A stretch of 64,000 nucleotides of DNA from contig NZ_VLKW01000001.1 in NCBI RefSeq assembly GCF_007830495.1, forward strand, positions 620,001 through 684,000. The letters are read 5' to 3'. Both the position numbers and the translations under genes were made by a program. Shown here one piece after another: positions 54,578 to 63,592 of this stretch. This DNA is from Pseudoduganella flava. GTDB taxonomy: Bacteria > Pseudomonadota > Gammaproteobacteria > Burkholderiales > Burkholderiaceae_D. The notes beneath the pieces were generated by a model. The model searched no databases, had not been told where the DNA came from, and saw nothing but the letters and a program-made list of their open reading frames with translations. How positions within the stretch are numbered: the first letter of the stretch is position 1; every line of letters starts with the position of its first letter.

Positions 54578-54835
54578 ATGAGCGATACTTTACTCGACAC
54601 CGAAATCATGGAATTTCATAAGGAAATCGACGCGCGGGGCTTGAACTGCCCGCTGCCGATCCTGAAGGCGAAGAAGGCGCTGGCCGAACTGGAGAGCGGT
54701 CAGGTGTTGCGCATCGTGGCAACCGACCCCGGTTCCGTGCGCGACTTCCAGGCGTTCGCCAAGCAGACCGGCAATCCTTTGTTGTCGCATGTCCAGCAGG
54801 GCGCTGAGTTCACTTTCCTGATGCAGCGTAAGTGA
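54578..54835 (+). CDS. tusA: TusA-family sulfurtransferase
   Basis: An 85 aa SirA/YeeD/TusA fold protein. The signature RGLNCPLPILKAKKAL has the active Cys24 followed by P-L-P. TusA carries persulfide sulfur for tRNA thiolation or other sulfur transfer in the cytoplasm. ATG 54578 was chosen over the TTG three bases earlier; ATG 54608 is another option. It is followed by a hairpin at 54875 and lies apart from other sulfur genes. Confidence 0.88.
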   Translation: MSDTLLDTEIMEFHKEIDARGLNCPLPILKAKKALAELESGQVLRIVATDPGSVRDFQAFAKQTGNPLLSHVQQGAEFTFLMQRK

Positions 54836-54874
54836 GCCTGCGACATCCATAAACCTCGCCCTCACAGGCGGACA

Positions 54875-54906
54875 GGGGACAGTTTCCTGGAAGCAGGACT
54901 GTCCCC
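54875..54906 (+). terminator. Hairpin after tusA
   Basis: GGGGACAGT (54875-54883) and ACTGTCCCC (54898-54906) enclose a smaller CCTG/CAGG hairpin; TTGTTG follows. It is a repeat-like palindrome that probably also terminates transcription. Confidence 0.6.
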
Positions 54907-55043
54907 TTGTTGCTGTTGGGCGCAATCCCTAATCTCTGCCGGTTGGCGACGTTGTCGAGCAAACAAAATTCTTTTTAGAGGACACCCACTAACCGGAAAA
55001 CGCACGATCGTGCTTTAATTCTGTCGCGGCGTGGAAAACTCTC

Positions 55044-55049
55044 TATAAT
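55044..55049 (+). promoter_or_regulatory. Likely -10 of the etf operon
   Basis: TATAAT at 55044-55049, 39 bases before the etfB ATG. The -35 (CTGTCG at 17 bases) is poor, which suggests activator dependence. Confidence 0.4.
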
Positions 55050-55087
55050 CTAGCCCATTTCACTATCACTTTTCCCAAAGGCATCCC

Positions 55088-55837
55088 ATGAAAGTCCTGG
55101 TACCTGTCAAACGCGTGGTCGACTACAACGTCAAGGTGCGCGTGAAGTCCGACGGCACTGGCGTCGATATCGCCAACGTCAAAATGTCGATGAACCCGTT
55201 CGACGAGATCGCCCTGGAAGAAGCCACGCGCCTGAAGGAAGCGGGCAAGGTGACCGAGATCGTGGCGGTGTCCGCCGGTGTGGCGCAGTGCCAGGAAACG
55301 CTGCGTACCGGCATGGCCATCGGTGCCGACCGCGGCGTGCTGATCGAAACCTCCGCCGAGCTGGAGCCGCTGGCCGTCGCCAAGCTGCTGAAAGCCCTGG
55401 CCGACAAGGAACAGCCGCAACTGATCATCCTGGGCAAGCAGGCCATCGACGACGATTCGAACCAGACGGGCCAGATGCTGGCAGCGCTGCTGGGCTGGCC
55501 GCAAGCGACGTTCGCGTCGAAAGTGGTGCTGGAAGACGGCAAGGTCACCGTGACCCGTGAAGTGGACGGCGGCCTGGAAACCGTGGCCCTGACCCTGCCG
55601 GCGATTGTGACGACCGACCTGCGCCTGAACGAGCCGCGCTACGTGACGCTGCCGAACATCATGAAGGCGAAGAAGAAGCCGCTGGAAACCGTGAAGCCGG
55701 AAGACTTGGGTGTCGACGTGACGCCGCGCCTGAAGACGATCAAGGTCACCGAGCCGCCGAAGCGCTCGGCCGGCATCAAGGTCCCGGACGTCGCCACGCT
55801 GGTGTCGAAGCTGCGCACCGAAGCCAAGGTTATCTAA
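55088..55837 (+). CDS. etfB: Electron transfer flavoprotein subunit beta
   Basis: A 249 aa ETF beta subunit. The typical [20 protein letters not shown] start, [41 protein letters not shown] (shown here in fragments of the family pattern) and the end KSAG-like KRSAGIKV are present. With EtfA it takes electrons from acyl-CoA dehydrogenases to ETF:quinone oxidoreductase. It is the first gene of etfB-etfA-acyl-CoA dehydrogenase; the gap to etfA holds a palindromic repeat. Confidence 0.96.
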   Translation: MKVLVPVKRVVDYNVKVRVKSDGTGVDIANVKMSMNPFDEIALEEATRLKEAGKVTEIVAVSAGVAQCQETLRTGMAIGADRGVLIETSAELEPLAVAKLLKALADKEQPQLIILGKQAIDDDSNQTGQMLAALLGWPQATFASKVVLEDGKVTVTREVDGGLETVALTLPAIVTTDLRLNEPRYVTLPNIMKAKKKPLETVKPEDLGVDVTPRLKTIKVTEPPKRSAGIKVPDVATLVSKLRTEAKVI

Positions 55838-55866
55838 ACAACGGCGAGCCCGTAACGCTTACATCT

Positions 55867-55930
55867 ACCCCAGACCCAAAACCTGGGGTCAGACCCGACG
55901 GGTCTGACCCCGGCTTCTGCCTCTGGGGTA
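55867..55930. repeat. Nested palindrome between etfB and etfA (GGGGTCAGACCC type)
   Basis: Perfect 13-base arms GGGGTCAGACCCG (55885-55897) and CGGGTCTGACCCC (55899-55911) around one base, framed by TACCCCAGA (55867-55875) and TCTGGGGTA (55922-55930). The same GGGGTCAGACCC core recurs at 58779-58864. I know such sequences as common dispersed repeats in Oxalobacteraceae genomes. Confidence 0.85.
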
Positions 55931-55953
55931 AAAAAACAGACAAGGAATACATC

Positions 55954-56886
55954 ATGGTCGCACTCGTCATCGCAGAACACGACAACGCCAGCCTGAAAGG
56001 CAGCACCCACCACACCGTCACCGCCGCTGCGCAAGCGGGCGGCGAAGTCCACGTGCTGGTCGCCGGCTCGAACGCTGCCGCCGCCGCACAGCAAGCCGCG
56101 CAGATCGCCGGCGTCACGAAGGTGCTGCTGGCCGACGCGCCGCACTTCGCCGACGGCCTGGCCGAGAACGTCGCCGAACAGATCCTGGCAGTTGCCGGCA
56201 GCTATTCGCACATCCTGGCCCCGGCCACCGCGTACGGCAAGAACATCCTGCCGCGCGTCGCCGCCAAGCTGGACGTCGCCCAGATCTCCGAGATCACCAA
56301 GGTCGATTCGCCGGACACGTTCGAGCGCCCGATCTACGCCGGTAACGCGATCGCCACCGTGCAATCGTCGGACAAGGTCAAGGTCATCACCGTCCGTACC
56401 ACGGGCTTCGATTCCGCTGCCTCCACGGGCGGCTCGGCCGCCGTCGAAAACGTGACGGCCGTTGCCGACTCGGGTAAATCGTCGTTCGTTGGCCGCGAAG
56501 TGGCCAAGTCCGACCGTCCGGAACTGACCGCCGCGAAGATCATCGTGTCCGGCGGCCGCGGCATCGGCTCGGCCGAGAACTTCAAGGTCCTGGAACCGCT
56601 GGCGGACAAGCTGAACGCCGCAATGGGCGCCTCGCGCGCCGCCGTCGATGCGGGCTTCGTGCCGAACGACTGGCAGGTGGGCCAGACCGGCAAGATCGTC
56701 GCGCCTTCGCTGTACATCGCCGTCGGTATCTCCGGCGCGATCCAGCACTTGGCCGGCATGAAGGATTCGAAGACGATCGTCGCGATCAACAAGGATCCGG
56801 AAGCGCCGATCTTCTCGGTGGCCGACTACGGCATCGTGGGCGACCTGTTCGAAGTCGTGCCGGCACTGGTCAAAGAACTGGGCTGA
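55954..56886 (+). CDS. etfA: Electron transfer flavoprotein subunit alpha
   Basis: A 310 aa ETF alpha subunit. The N-terminal domain ([15 protein letters not shown]..) is followed by the FAD domain with [57 protein letters not shown] in parts, and the conserved end [25 protein letters not shown]. The FAD-binding residues are kept. Partner of EtfB; downstream lies an acyl-CoA dehydrogenase, its likely electron donor. Confidence 0.97.
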   Translation: MVALVIAEHDNASLKGSTHHTVTAAAQAGGEVHVLVAGSNAAAAAQQAAQIAGVTKVLLADAPHFADGLAENVAEQILAVAGSYSHILAPATAYGKNILPRVAAKLDVAQISEITKVDSPDTFERPIYAGNAIATVQSSDKVKVITVRTTGFDSAASTGGSAAVENVTAVADSGKSSFVGREVAKSDRPELTAAKIIVSGGRGIGSAENFKVLEPLADKLNAAMGASRAAVDAGFVPNDWQVGQTGKIVAPSLYIAVGISGAIQHLAGMKDSKTIVAINKDPEAPIFSVADYGIVGDLFEVVPALVKELG

Positions 56887-56908
56887 TCCCGACAAAGGAT
56901 ACCTACCG

Positions 56909-56954
56909 AGCCACGCTGGCCAGGCCCATTGAGCCTTGCCACCGTGGCTTTTTT
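56909..56954 (+). terminator. Terminator or attenuator between etfA and the acyl-CoA dehydrogenase
   Basis: AGCCACG (56909-56915) pairs with CGTGGCT (56943-56949), with an inner GGC/GCC pairing and six Ts. It lies just before the ribosome binding site of the next gene, so it may reduce but not abolish read-through. Confidence 0.65.
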
Positions 56955-56968
56955 CTTGGAGAGACATA

Positions 56969-58759
56969 ATGAGCTACAACGCCCCGATCAAGGACATGCT
57001 GTTCGTGATGAACGAACTGGCGAACATCGATGCCGTCAGCGCGCTGCCCGGCTGCGAGGACGCGACGCGTGAAACGGCCGAAGCCGTGCTGGAAGAAAAC
57101 GCGAAATTCGTCAGCGGCGTCATCGCGCCGCTGAACCACGCCGGCGACAAGGAACCGAGCTTCTGGCACGACGGCCAGGTTACGACGACGAAGGGCTTCA
57201 AGGAAGCGTTCCGCCAGTTCGCGGACGCCGGCTGGCAAGGCTTGCAGCACCCGCAGGACTTCGGCGGCCAGGGCTTGCCGAAGCTGATCGGCACGCCGTG
57301 CGTCGAGATGCTGCACGGTGCGAACCTGTCGTTCGCGCTGGTGGCGCTGCTGTCGGACGGCGCGATCGAAGCGCTGATGACGGCCGGCAGCGATGAGCAG
57401 AAGGCCACGTTCCTCGAGCCGCTCGTCACGGGCAAGTGGACGGGCACGATGAACCTGACGGAGCCGCAGGCCGGCTCCGACCTGGCCGCCGTGCGCACCC
57501 GCGCCGAGCCGCAGGGTGACGGCACGTACAAGATCTTCGGCACGAAGATCTTCATCACGTACGGCGAACACGACATGGCCGAGAACATCGTCCACCTCGT
57601 GCTGGCCCGCACGCCGGATGCGCCGCCGGGCGTGAAAGGCATCTCGCTGTTCATCGTGCCGAAGTTCATGGTCAATGCGGACGGCACGCTGGGTGCGCGC
57701 AACGACGTGCATTGCGTGTCGATCGAGCACAAGCTGGGCATCAAGGCCAGCCCGACGGCGGTGCTGCAGTTCGGCGACCATGGCGGTGCGATCGGCACGC
57801 TGGTGGGCGAAGAGAACCGCGGCCTCGAATACATGTTCATCATGATGAACGCGGCCCGCTTCGGCGTCGGCATGCAGGGCATCGGCCTGGCGGAGAACGC
57901 GTACCAGAAGGCCGTCGCGTTCGCGAAGGAGCGCGTGCAGTCGCGCGACCTGGCGGGATCCGCCGGCCCGGTGACGATCATCCACCACCCAGACGTGCGC
58001 CGGATGCTGATGTCGATGCGCGCGCAGACGGAAGCCGCGCGGGCGCTGGCCTACGTGGGCGCAGGCATCCACGACATCGCCCATCACCACGCGGATGAAG
58101 AGACGCGCGCGGCGAACCAGGCGATCTACGAGTACCTGGTACCCGTCATCAAGGGCTGGTCGACGGAGATGAGCGAGAACGTCGCCCGCGACGGCGTGCA
58201 GGTGCACGGCGGCATGGGCTTCATCGAAGAGACGGGCGCCGCGCAACACTATCGCGACGCGAAGATCCTGACGATCTACGAAGGCACGACGGCGATCCAG
58301 GCCAACGACCTCGTGGGCCGCAAGACGCTGCGCGACGGCGGTAAAGTGGCCAAGCACCTGATCGCGCAAGTGCGCGCGACGGCCACGCAGCTGGGCGAAC
58401 TGGATGGCGCCGATTTCGCGGCCATCCAGGGACGGCTCGAGCAGGGCGCGGCCGACCTGGAAGCGGTCGTCGACTTCGTGCTGGCGAACGCCAAGAGCGA
58501 CGTCAAAGCCGTTTTCGCGGGCAGCGTGCCTTACCTGAAGCTGGCCGGCGTCGTGCTGGGCGGCTGGCAGATGGGCCGCGCCGCCGTGATCGCGCAGCAG
58601 AAGCTCGCTGGCGGCGACGGCGACCAGGCGTTCTTCCAGGCGAAGATCGCCACGGCGCGCTTCTTCGCCGACCACATCCTGGCCCAATCGACGGCGCTGC
58701 GCGCCTCGATCGTCGACGGCCACGCCGGCGTGCTGGCGCTGCCGGAAGAGATGTTCTAA
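56969..58759 (+). CDS. Acyl-CoA dehydrogenase (FadE5-like, long form)
   Basis: A 596 aa protein, the longer class with a C-terminal extension (DUF/AcylCoA_dehyd C). Start ATG 56969 follows GGAGAG. Family blocks are MNLTEPQAGSDLAAVRTRA, KIFITYGEHDMAENIVHLVLAR, GNGH-like HGGMGFIEETGAAQHYRD and TIYEGTTAIQANDL with the catalytic Glu in YEGTT. It oxidises acyl-CoA to enoyl-CoA and passes electrons to the ETF encoded just upstream. The chain length of the substrate is unknown. Confidence 0.95.
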   Translation: MSYNAPIKDMLFVMNELANIDAVSALPGCEDATRETAEAVLEENAKFVSGVIAPLNHAGDKEPSFWHDGQVTTTKGFKEAFRQFADAGWQGLQHPQDFGGQGLPKLIGTPCVEMLHGANLSFALVALLSDGAIEALMTAGSDEQKATFLEPLVTGKWTGTMNLTEPQAGSDLAAVRTRAEPQGDGTYKIFGTKIFITYGEHDMAENIVHLVLARTPDAPPGVKGISLFIVPKFMVNADGTLGARNDVHCVSIEHKLGIKASPTAVLQFGDHGGAIGTLVGEENRGLEYMFIMMNAARFGVGMQGIGLAENAYQKAVAFAKERVQSRDLAGSAGPVTIIHHPDVRRMLMSMRAQTEAARALAYVGAGIHDIAHHHADEETRAANQAIYEYLVPVIKGWSTEMSENVARDGVQVHGGMGFIEETGAAQHYRDAKILTIYEGTTAIQANDLVGRKTLRDGGKVAKHLIAQVRATATQLGELDGADFAAIQGRLEQGAADLEAVVDFVLANAKSDVKAVFAGSVPYLKLAGVVLGGWQMGRAAVIAQQKLAGGDGDQAFFQAKIATARFFADHILAQSTALRASIVDGHAGVLALPEEMF

Positions 58760-58771
58760 GCAGCGTTACAG

Positions 58772-58884
58772 CCCAGCCCGTGTCCTGCTGGGGTCAGACC
58801 CGGACAGGACACGGACTGGGCTGCTATTACGGCTGAGGCTGTGTCCTGTCCGGGTCAGACCCCAGAAGTGAAGAAGTGGACACG
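58772..58884. repeat. Inverted repeat cluster with GGGGTCAGACCC cores
   Basis: Two elements of about 50 bases face each other. Each has CCGTGTCCTG- or GTGTCCTGTCC-type arms around a GGGTCAGACCC core. Together they fill the gap between the acyl-CoA dehydrogenase and the convergent SnoaL gene and could end transcription from both sides. Related to the repeat at 55867. Confidence 0.75.
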
Positions 58885-58897
58885 GGCTCAGCCGTAG

Positions 58898-59332
58898 TTA
58901 CAACGGCTTGCTCGGGCTGGCGAACGCGCGGGGGACTGCGCCGATCTGCTGCAGCACGCCCAGCCGGTCCGCCTGCAGCCACGTGCGGATGATCTGGCCG
59001 TCGCGCAGCTGGAAGATCACGTTGCCGGTCTGCGTTACCCGGGCGCCGCTCGGTGGCAGGCCGACGAACGGGCCGCCGTGCAATGCGTGAAACGTCCAGC
59101 GGGCCGCGACGCGGTCGCCTTCGCCAAACAAATCCTCCAGATGGAAACGCACGCCGGGAAAACCGGTGCGTACCGCGTCGATCGTGGCGCGGTATTCGTG
59201 CGGGCCGCGCTCGCCTTTCGGGCCCGTGAAGTCCGGCGCGATCAGCCGCTCCAGCATGTCCAGCCTTCCCGCGTTGATGCAATCCTCGTACAGCGTGCGG
59301 ACCACTTCCTTGTTCTGCTCGACCGTGTTCAT
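58898..59332 (-). CDS. SnoaL-like ester cyclase family protein
   Basis: A 144 aa protein of the NTF2/SnoaL fold: NKEVVRTLYEDCINAGRLDMLERLIAPDF at the start, then DLFGEGDRVAARWTFHALHGGPF and the end DGQIIRTWLQADRLGVLQQIG. The family includes polyketide cyclases and many uncharacterised small enzymes. The start ATG 59332 is preferred to 59353. Its promoter overlaps a SoxR box, which makes it a likely member of the SoxR response to redox-active compounds. Confidence 0.88.
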   Translation of the reverse strand: MNTVEQNKEVVRTLYEDCINAGRLDMLERLIAPDFTGPKGERGPHEYRATIDAVRTGFPGVRFHLEDLFGEGDRVAARWTFHALHGGPFVGLPPSGARVTQTGNVIFQLRDGQIIRTWLQADRLGVLQQIGAVPRAFASPSKPL

Positions 59333-59364
59333 CCGTCTTCTCCATTTGACCAAGATTGCCGACG

Positions 59365-59395
59365 AGTGTAAAACCTCAAGCTAAGTTAAGGTCAA
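59365..59395 (-). promoter_or_regulatory. SoxR box and 19-base-spacer promoter of the SnoaL gene
   Basis: CCTCAAGCTAAGTTAAGG (59374-59391) matches the SoxR consensus dyad at about 15 of 18 bases. On the minus strand it sits between TTGACC (59395-59390) and TACACT (59370-59365), 19 bases apart, the long spacer typical of promoters activated by MerR-family regulators. The soxR gene is divergent on the other side. Confidence 0.82.
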
Positions 59396-59402
59396 GGAGA
59401 AA

Positions 59403-59858
59403 ATGATGGGAAAGGTAAATCCCGAAGACGTCGGCAAGCCGCTCTCCGTCGGCGAGGTCGCGCGGCGCAGCGGCGTGGCCGTCTCCGCGCTGCATTTTTA
59501 CGAGAGCCGTGGCCTGATTCGCAGCGTGCGCAGCGCCGGCGGGCAGCGCCGCTATGGGCGCGACGTGCTGCGCCGGGTTGCCGTCATCAAGGCCGCGCAG
59601 CGGATCGGCATTTCGCTGACGACGATCAGCGCCGCGCTTGCCGAGCTGCCGGAAGGCCATGCGCCGACGGTCGCGGACTGGACGCGCCTGTCCACCGCCT
59701 GGCGGGCGGACCTCGACGAGCGTATCGCCCAGCTGACGAAGTTGCGTGACCAGCTGGACGATTGCATCGGCTGCGGCTGCCTGTCGATCGAGGCGTGCCG
59801 GCTGCGTAATCCGCTCGACGAGCTGTCGGAGCAGGGCAGCGGCGCCCAGCTGTTGTAG
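59403..59858 (+). CDS. soxR: Redox-sensitive transcriptional activator SoxR
   Basis: A 151 aa MerR-family protein. The HTH is at about residues 14-40 ([26 protein letters not shown]), followed by a dimerisation helix. The [2Fe-2S] cluster motif [12 protein letters not shown] is at 121-132 (Cys121, 124, 126, 132). It senses redox-cycling compounds through cluster oxidation. As in many non-enteric bacteria there is no soxS; its target is probably the divergent SnoaL gene through the shared box at 59374. Confidence 0.96.
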   Translation: MMGKVNPEDVGKPLSVGEVARRSGVAVSALHFYESRGLIRSVRSAGGQRRYGRDVLRRVAVIKAAQRIGISLTTISAALAELPEGHAPTVADWTRLSTAWRADLDERIAQLTKLRDQLDDCIGCGCLSIEACRLRNPLDELSEQGSGAQLL

Positions 59859-59890
59859 CCGCGCGGCCGTGCGACGCGCGTGCAACGGAT

Positions 59891-59908
59891 CTGTCATCAA
59901 ACTGTCGA
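59891..59908 (+). promoter_or_regulatory. Pho box-like direct repeat upstream of the chitinase gene
   Basis: CTGTCAT-CAAA-CTGTCGA resembles the PhoB consensus (two CTGTCAT-like units 11 bases apart) with mismatches in the last bases. It lies about 130 bases before the GH18 gene. No -10 is clear, so it may be chance. Confidence 0.25.
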
Positions 59909-60039
59909 ACGAGTTGAGGTGTTTTGTCATGCCGCTTCAACCACGGCAGGGCTTCCTGTACGCTTTCTGACGTTGCCCCGCAGCAAGGGGCGTCCCGCTC
60001 ACGCGGCCCGGCGCGGCCGCCAAATGCTCGAGATCAGTC

Positions 60040-63000
60040 ATGAAACAGCCTGTCAGGAAGACCTCGTTGCTGGTGACACTGGCCGCGCTGGCCGGATGCC
60101 TCGCCGGCAGCGCCGCAGCCGCCACGAACGCGGCGCCCGTGCCCGTACCGCGCTGGGAGCAGTTCCCCGGGGAGCCCATCATCGTGTTCGGTGGCGGCGA
60201 CTCCACGGACCCCGACGGCCACGTGATCGCGTGGACCTGGAAGTTCGGCGACGGCCAGACGGGCAGCGGCCCGGACGCGGCGCACATGTATGCCAAGGCC
60301 GGCAGCTACCAGGCCACGCTGACGGTGCAGGACGACCAGGGCGCGAGTGCCAGCAAGACGTTCGCCGTCACCGTGCAGCCGAAACCGAACATGCTGCCCG
60401 AAGCGGCCGGCACGGCCAGCGCCGTTCCCGCCACGTTGACGGCGAACTTCGACGCCAGTGCATCGCGCGACCCGGACGGGCGCATCGTCACGTACCTGTG
60501 GGCCTTCGGCGACGGCACGCAAGCGAAGGGCGCGAAGCTCGCCCACGCTTACAAGGCCGCCGGCACGTATGCGGCCACGCTGACCGTTACCGATGACCGC
60601 GGCGGCATCGCGAAGCTGAACGTGCCCGTCACCGTAGTCGGCAACCTGGCGCCCGTCGCGGCGGCATCCACGCGGCCCGTGTCGGGCAAGCTGGCGATCG
60701 AGTTCGACGCCGCCGCGTCCACCGACAGCGACGGCAGCATCGCCCGCTACGTATGGAACTTCGGCGACGGCACCAGCGGCACCGGCGTCTACGCCTCCCA
60801 CACGTATGCGCAGGCCGGCCACTACACGGCCACGCTGACCGTCACGGACAACCTGGGCAAGACGGCCAGCCTCGCGCTGCCCGTCGACGTCACCGGCGCC
60901 ACGATCGCCAACACGCCGTGGGTGACGGGTTACTACGCCGGCTGGTTCTGGAACGACTACCAGCCGCAGCACATCGACATGAGCGCGATGACGCACGTCG
61001 TGTTCGGCCGCGTCGCACCGGGCGGCGGCACGTTGGGCGGCAAACCCGGCGAGATCATGCGCGGCGCGGGCACGGCCCACGAGCCGGGCCACCTGCCCGC
61101 GAACGTCAGCACGAAGAGCGTCGAGGACTACCTGGTGCAGCGCGCCCACGGGGCCGGCATCAAGGCGCTCCTGATGTTGGGCGGGAACGACGATGGTGCC
61201 GGCTTCGCCGCGTCGACGACGGCCGCGATGCGCCAGACCTTCATCGCGAACCTGCTGAACTACCTGGCAGCGCACGACTACGACGGCGTCGACGTCGACT
61301 GGGAGGACCGGCTCGAGACGGCCGCCGACCAGCAGCAGCTGATTGCGCTGATCACGGAGCTGAAGGCGGCGGCCGCGTTCCATGCGCGCTACCGCGACCG
61401 GCCGCTGCTCGTCACGTGGCCGACCAGCATCCTGAACATGAACTACGACGTGGTCCCGCCGTGGAAGGTGCAGGTTGCCCAGCTGGTGGACCAGTTCAAC
61501 ATCATGACCTACGAGATGGCGTTCGGCCACGGCGGCTGGACGACGTGGCACTTCGCGCCCATCGGCGGACAGTCCGGCACGCACCCGAGCGACATCTCGA
61601 GCACCGTGCAGGCCTACGTCGATGCCGGCATCCTGCCCGCGAAGATCGGCATCGGCATCGGCTTCTATGGCCTCAGCTACACGCCGCCGGCAACGGGCCC
61701 GAACCAGGTCGTCACGCTGCAGGAATCGAACGACGCCACGTGGAGCTACGCGAACCTCGTCAACGGCGGCTTCCTGGCGGCCGGCACGTACGTGTGGGAC
61801 GACGTCGCGCAGATGGGCTACCGCTCCTATCCGGGCGGCTTCACGGGCCATGCGCAGTACAACTGGGGCACCTCCGGCTTCCTCAGCTACGAAGACCCGG
61901 CCAGCATCGCCGCCAAGGGCAAGTGGGTGCGCGGCAAGGGGCTGGGCGGCACCGTGCTGTGGACCATCAACTACGGCAGCCCTGACGGCTTGAACAACCC
62001 GTTGCTGAACGCGGTGAAGCAGTCCTTCCTGCTGGGAGCGGACAGCGTGCAACCGTTCGCCCGCATGACGTCGGCGATGCCGTCCGCCAGCGTGCTGCGC
62101 ATCGACTTCGACGGCAGCGCGTCGCGCGACGTCAACGACCAACCGGTAACCGGCTACGCATGGAACTTCGGCGACGGCGCCAGCGCCGCCGGGGCGACCG
62201 TTGGCCACACGTATGCGCAGCCGGGCGACTACCTGGTGACGCTGACGGTGACCGATGCGGCCGGCGTCAGCGCATCCACGGCGGCATCCGTGCGCGCCGA
62301 CTTCCCGCCGCCGCCGGACACGTTGCCGCCGCTGGAACCCGTGCCCGCCGCGAACGGCGCGCTGCCGTGGGTCACTGCCTACTATGCCGGCTGGTTCTGG
62401 CCGGACTACGCGCCGCAGTACGTCGACATGAGCGCGCTGACGCACTATGTGTTCGGCCGCGTCGCGCCGGGCGGCGGCACGCTGGGCGGACAGCCGGGCG
62501 ACGTCGTCAAAGGCGGCGGCACGGCGCACGATGCCGGCACGCTCGGCACGGTGAGCCCGAAGAGCGTCGAGGACTACCTCGTCGAGAAGGCCCACGTGGC
62601 CGGCAGGAAGGCGCTGTTGATGATCGGCGGGATGGGCGACGGCCAGGGCTTCCTGCGTTCGACGGCGCCCAGCGTGCGCCCGGCGTTCGTGAAGAACGTG
62701 CTCGATTACCTGGAGGCGCACGACTACGACGGCATCGACGTCGATTGGGAAGACGTGCTCGATACGGAGCAGGCACACTTCCGGCTGACGGCGCTGATCG
62801 CCGACCTGCGTGCCGGAGCAAAACTGCGCACGCGCTGGCAGGACGGCTCGTTCCTGATCACGTTCCCGAACTACGCGATGAACATGAACTACGAGACGGT
62901 GCCGGCGTGGAAGGTGACGATCGCGTCGCTCGTCGACCAGTTCAACCTGATGAGCTATGCGCTGGGCTTCGCGGCGGACGGCTGGAGCACGACGACCTTC

Positions 63001-63483
63001 AGCCCCATCGAAGGCCATACGGCAAGCCATCCGATGGACCTGGCGTCGAGCCTGCAGGCTTACCAGAACGCCGGCATCGACCGCAGGAAGCTGGGCATCG
63101 GCATCGGCTTCTACGGCATGAGCTATGCGCCGCCCGTCACGGGGCTGGACCAGCCGGTGACGGCACTGTCGTCGAGCGATACGGCATGGAGCTGGGCGAA
63201 CCTCGTCAACGGCGGCTTCCTCAGTCACGGCACCTATCACTGGGACGACACGGCGAAGATGGGCTACCGCGTCTACCCGGGCGGCTACCAGGGCACGGCC
63301 CAGTACAACCGCGAGATCTCCGGCATGCTGACCTACGAGGACGAGAACAGCATCGCCGCGAAGGGCAGCTGGGTGCGCGCCACGGGGGCCGGCGGCGCGA
63401 TCATCTGGACGATCAACTACGGCAGCGCCGACGGCCGCACGAATCCGCTGATGAATGCGGTGAAGGGAGCGTTCCTGAAGTAA
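60040..63483 (+). CDS. Two-domain GH18 chitinase-like protein with four PKD modules
   Basis: An 1147 aa exported protein. The signal peptide (residues 1-28) contains LAGC, so lipidation is possible though SAAAA favours ordinary cleavage. Three PKD domains follow (about 33-290, each with W.FGDG and H.Y..AG.Y..TLTV). Then GH18 domain 1 (about 292-665) with DGVDVDWED, catalytic Glu422; a fourth PKD (about 672-757); and GH18 domain 2 (about 775-1147) with DGIDVDWED, catalytic Glu904. The two catalytic halves are clear duplicates (YYAGWFW, FGRVAPGGGTLGG, NLVNGGFL repeated). It probably degrades chitin or related polymers outside the cell. It ends in a strong terminator. Confidence 0.93.
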   Translation: MKQPVRKTSLLVTLAALAGCLAGSAAAATNAAPVPVPRWEQFPGEPIIVFGGGDSTDPDGHVIAWTWKFGDGQTGSGPDAAHMYAKAGSYQATLTVQDDQGASASKTFAVTVQPKPNMLPEAAGTASAVPATLTANFDASASRDPDGRIVTYLWAFGDGTQAKGAKLAHAYKAAGTYAATLTVTDDRGGIAKLNVPVTVVGNLAPVAAASTRPVSGKLAIEFDAAASTDSDGSIARYVWNFGDGTSGTGVYASHTYAQAGHYTATLTVTDNLGKTASLALPVDVTGATIANTPWVTGYYAGWFWNDYQPQHIDMSAMTHVVFGRVAPGGGTLGGKPGEIMRGAGTAHEPGHLPANVSTKSVEDYLVQRAHGAGIKALLMLGGNDDGAGFAASTTAAMRQTFIANLLNYLAAHDYDGVDVDWEDRLETAADQQQLIALITELKAAAAFHARYRDRPLLVTWPTSILNMNYDVVPPWKVQVAQLVDQFNIMTYEMAFGHGGWTTWHFAPIGGQSGTHPSDISSTVQAYVDAGILPAKIGIGIGFYGLSYTPPATGPNQVVTLQESNDATWSYANLVNGGFLAAGTYVWDDVAQMGYRSYPGGFTGHAQYNWGTSGFLSYEDPASIAAKGKWVRGKGLGGTVLWTINYGSPDGLNNPLLNAVKQSFLLGADSVQPFARMTSAMPSASVLRIDFDGSASRDVNDQPVTGYAWNFGDGASAAGATVGHTYAQPGDYLVTLTVTDAAGVSASTAASVRADFPPPPDTLPPLEPVPAANGALPWVTAYYAGWFWPDYAPQYVDMSALTHYVFGRVAPGGGTLGGQPGDVVKGGGTAHDAGTLGTVSPKSVEDYLVEKAHVAGRKALLMIGGMGDGQGFLRSTAPSVRPAFVKNVLDYLEAHDYDGIDVDWEDVLDTEQAHFRLTALIADLRAGAKLRTRWQDGSFLITFPNYAMNMNYETVPAWKVTIASLVDQFNLMSYALGFAADGWSTTTFSPIEGHTASHPMDLASSLQAYQNAGIDRRKLGIGIGFYGMSYAPPVTGLDQPVTALSSSDTAWSWANLVNGGFLSHGTYHWDDTAKMGYRVYPGGYQGTAQYNREISGMLTYEDENSIAAKGSWVRATGAGGAIIWTINYGSADGRTNPLMNAVKGAFLK

Positions 63484-63521
63484 GCCTGGGTACTCCTGTG
63501 CCGGGCTCCTTCATTGCCTTG

Positions 63522-63554
63522 GCCCCGCCTGCGCAAGCCGGCGGGGCTTTTTTT
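63522..63554 (+). terminator. Terminator of the GH18 gene
   Basis: GCCCCGCC (63522-63529) pairs with GGCGGGGC (63540-63547), followed by seven or more Ts. Confidence 0.92.
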
Positions 63555-63592
63555 CGTTGATAGAATGGCGCGATCACCGCCAGGAGAATGCG

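Noticed and set aside
56903..58723. 606-codon frame antisense to the acyl-CoA dehydrogenase
   Set aside because: No domain, no ribosome binding site, composition typical of shadow frames.
60034..63240. Open frame of over 1000 codons antisense to the GH18 gene
   Set aside because: The product is low-complexity (Arg, Ala, His, Val) with no family motifs. Long antisense frames are expected in GC-rich coding DNA, and the sense gene has full domain support.
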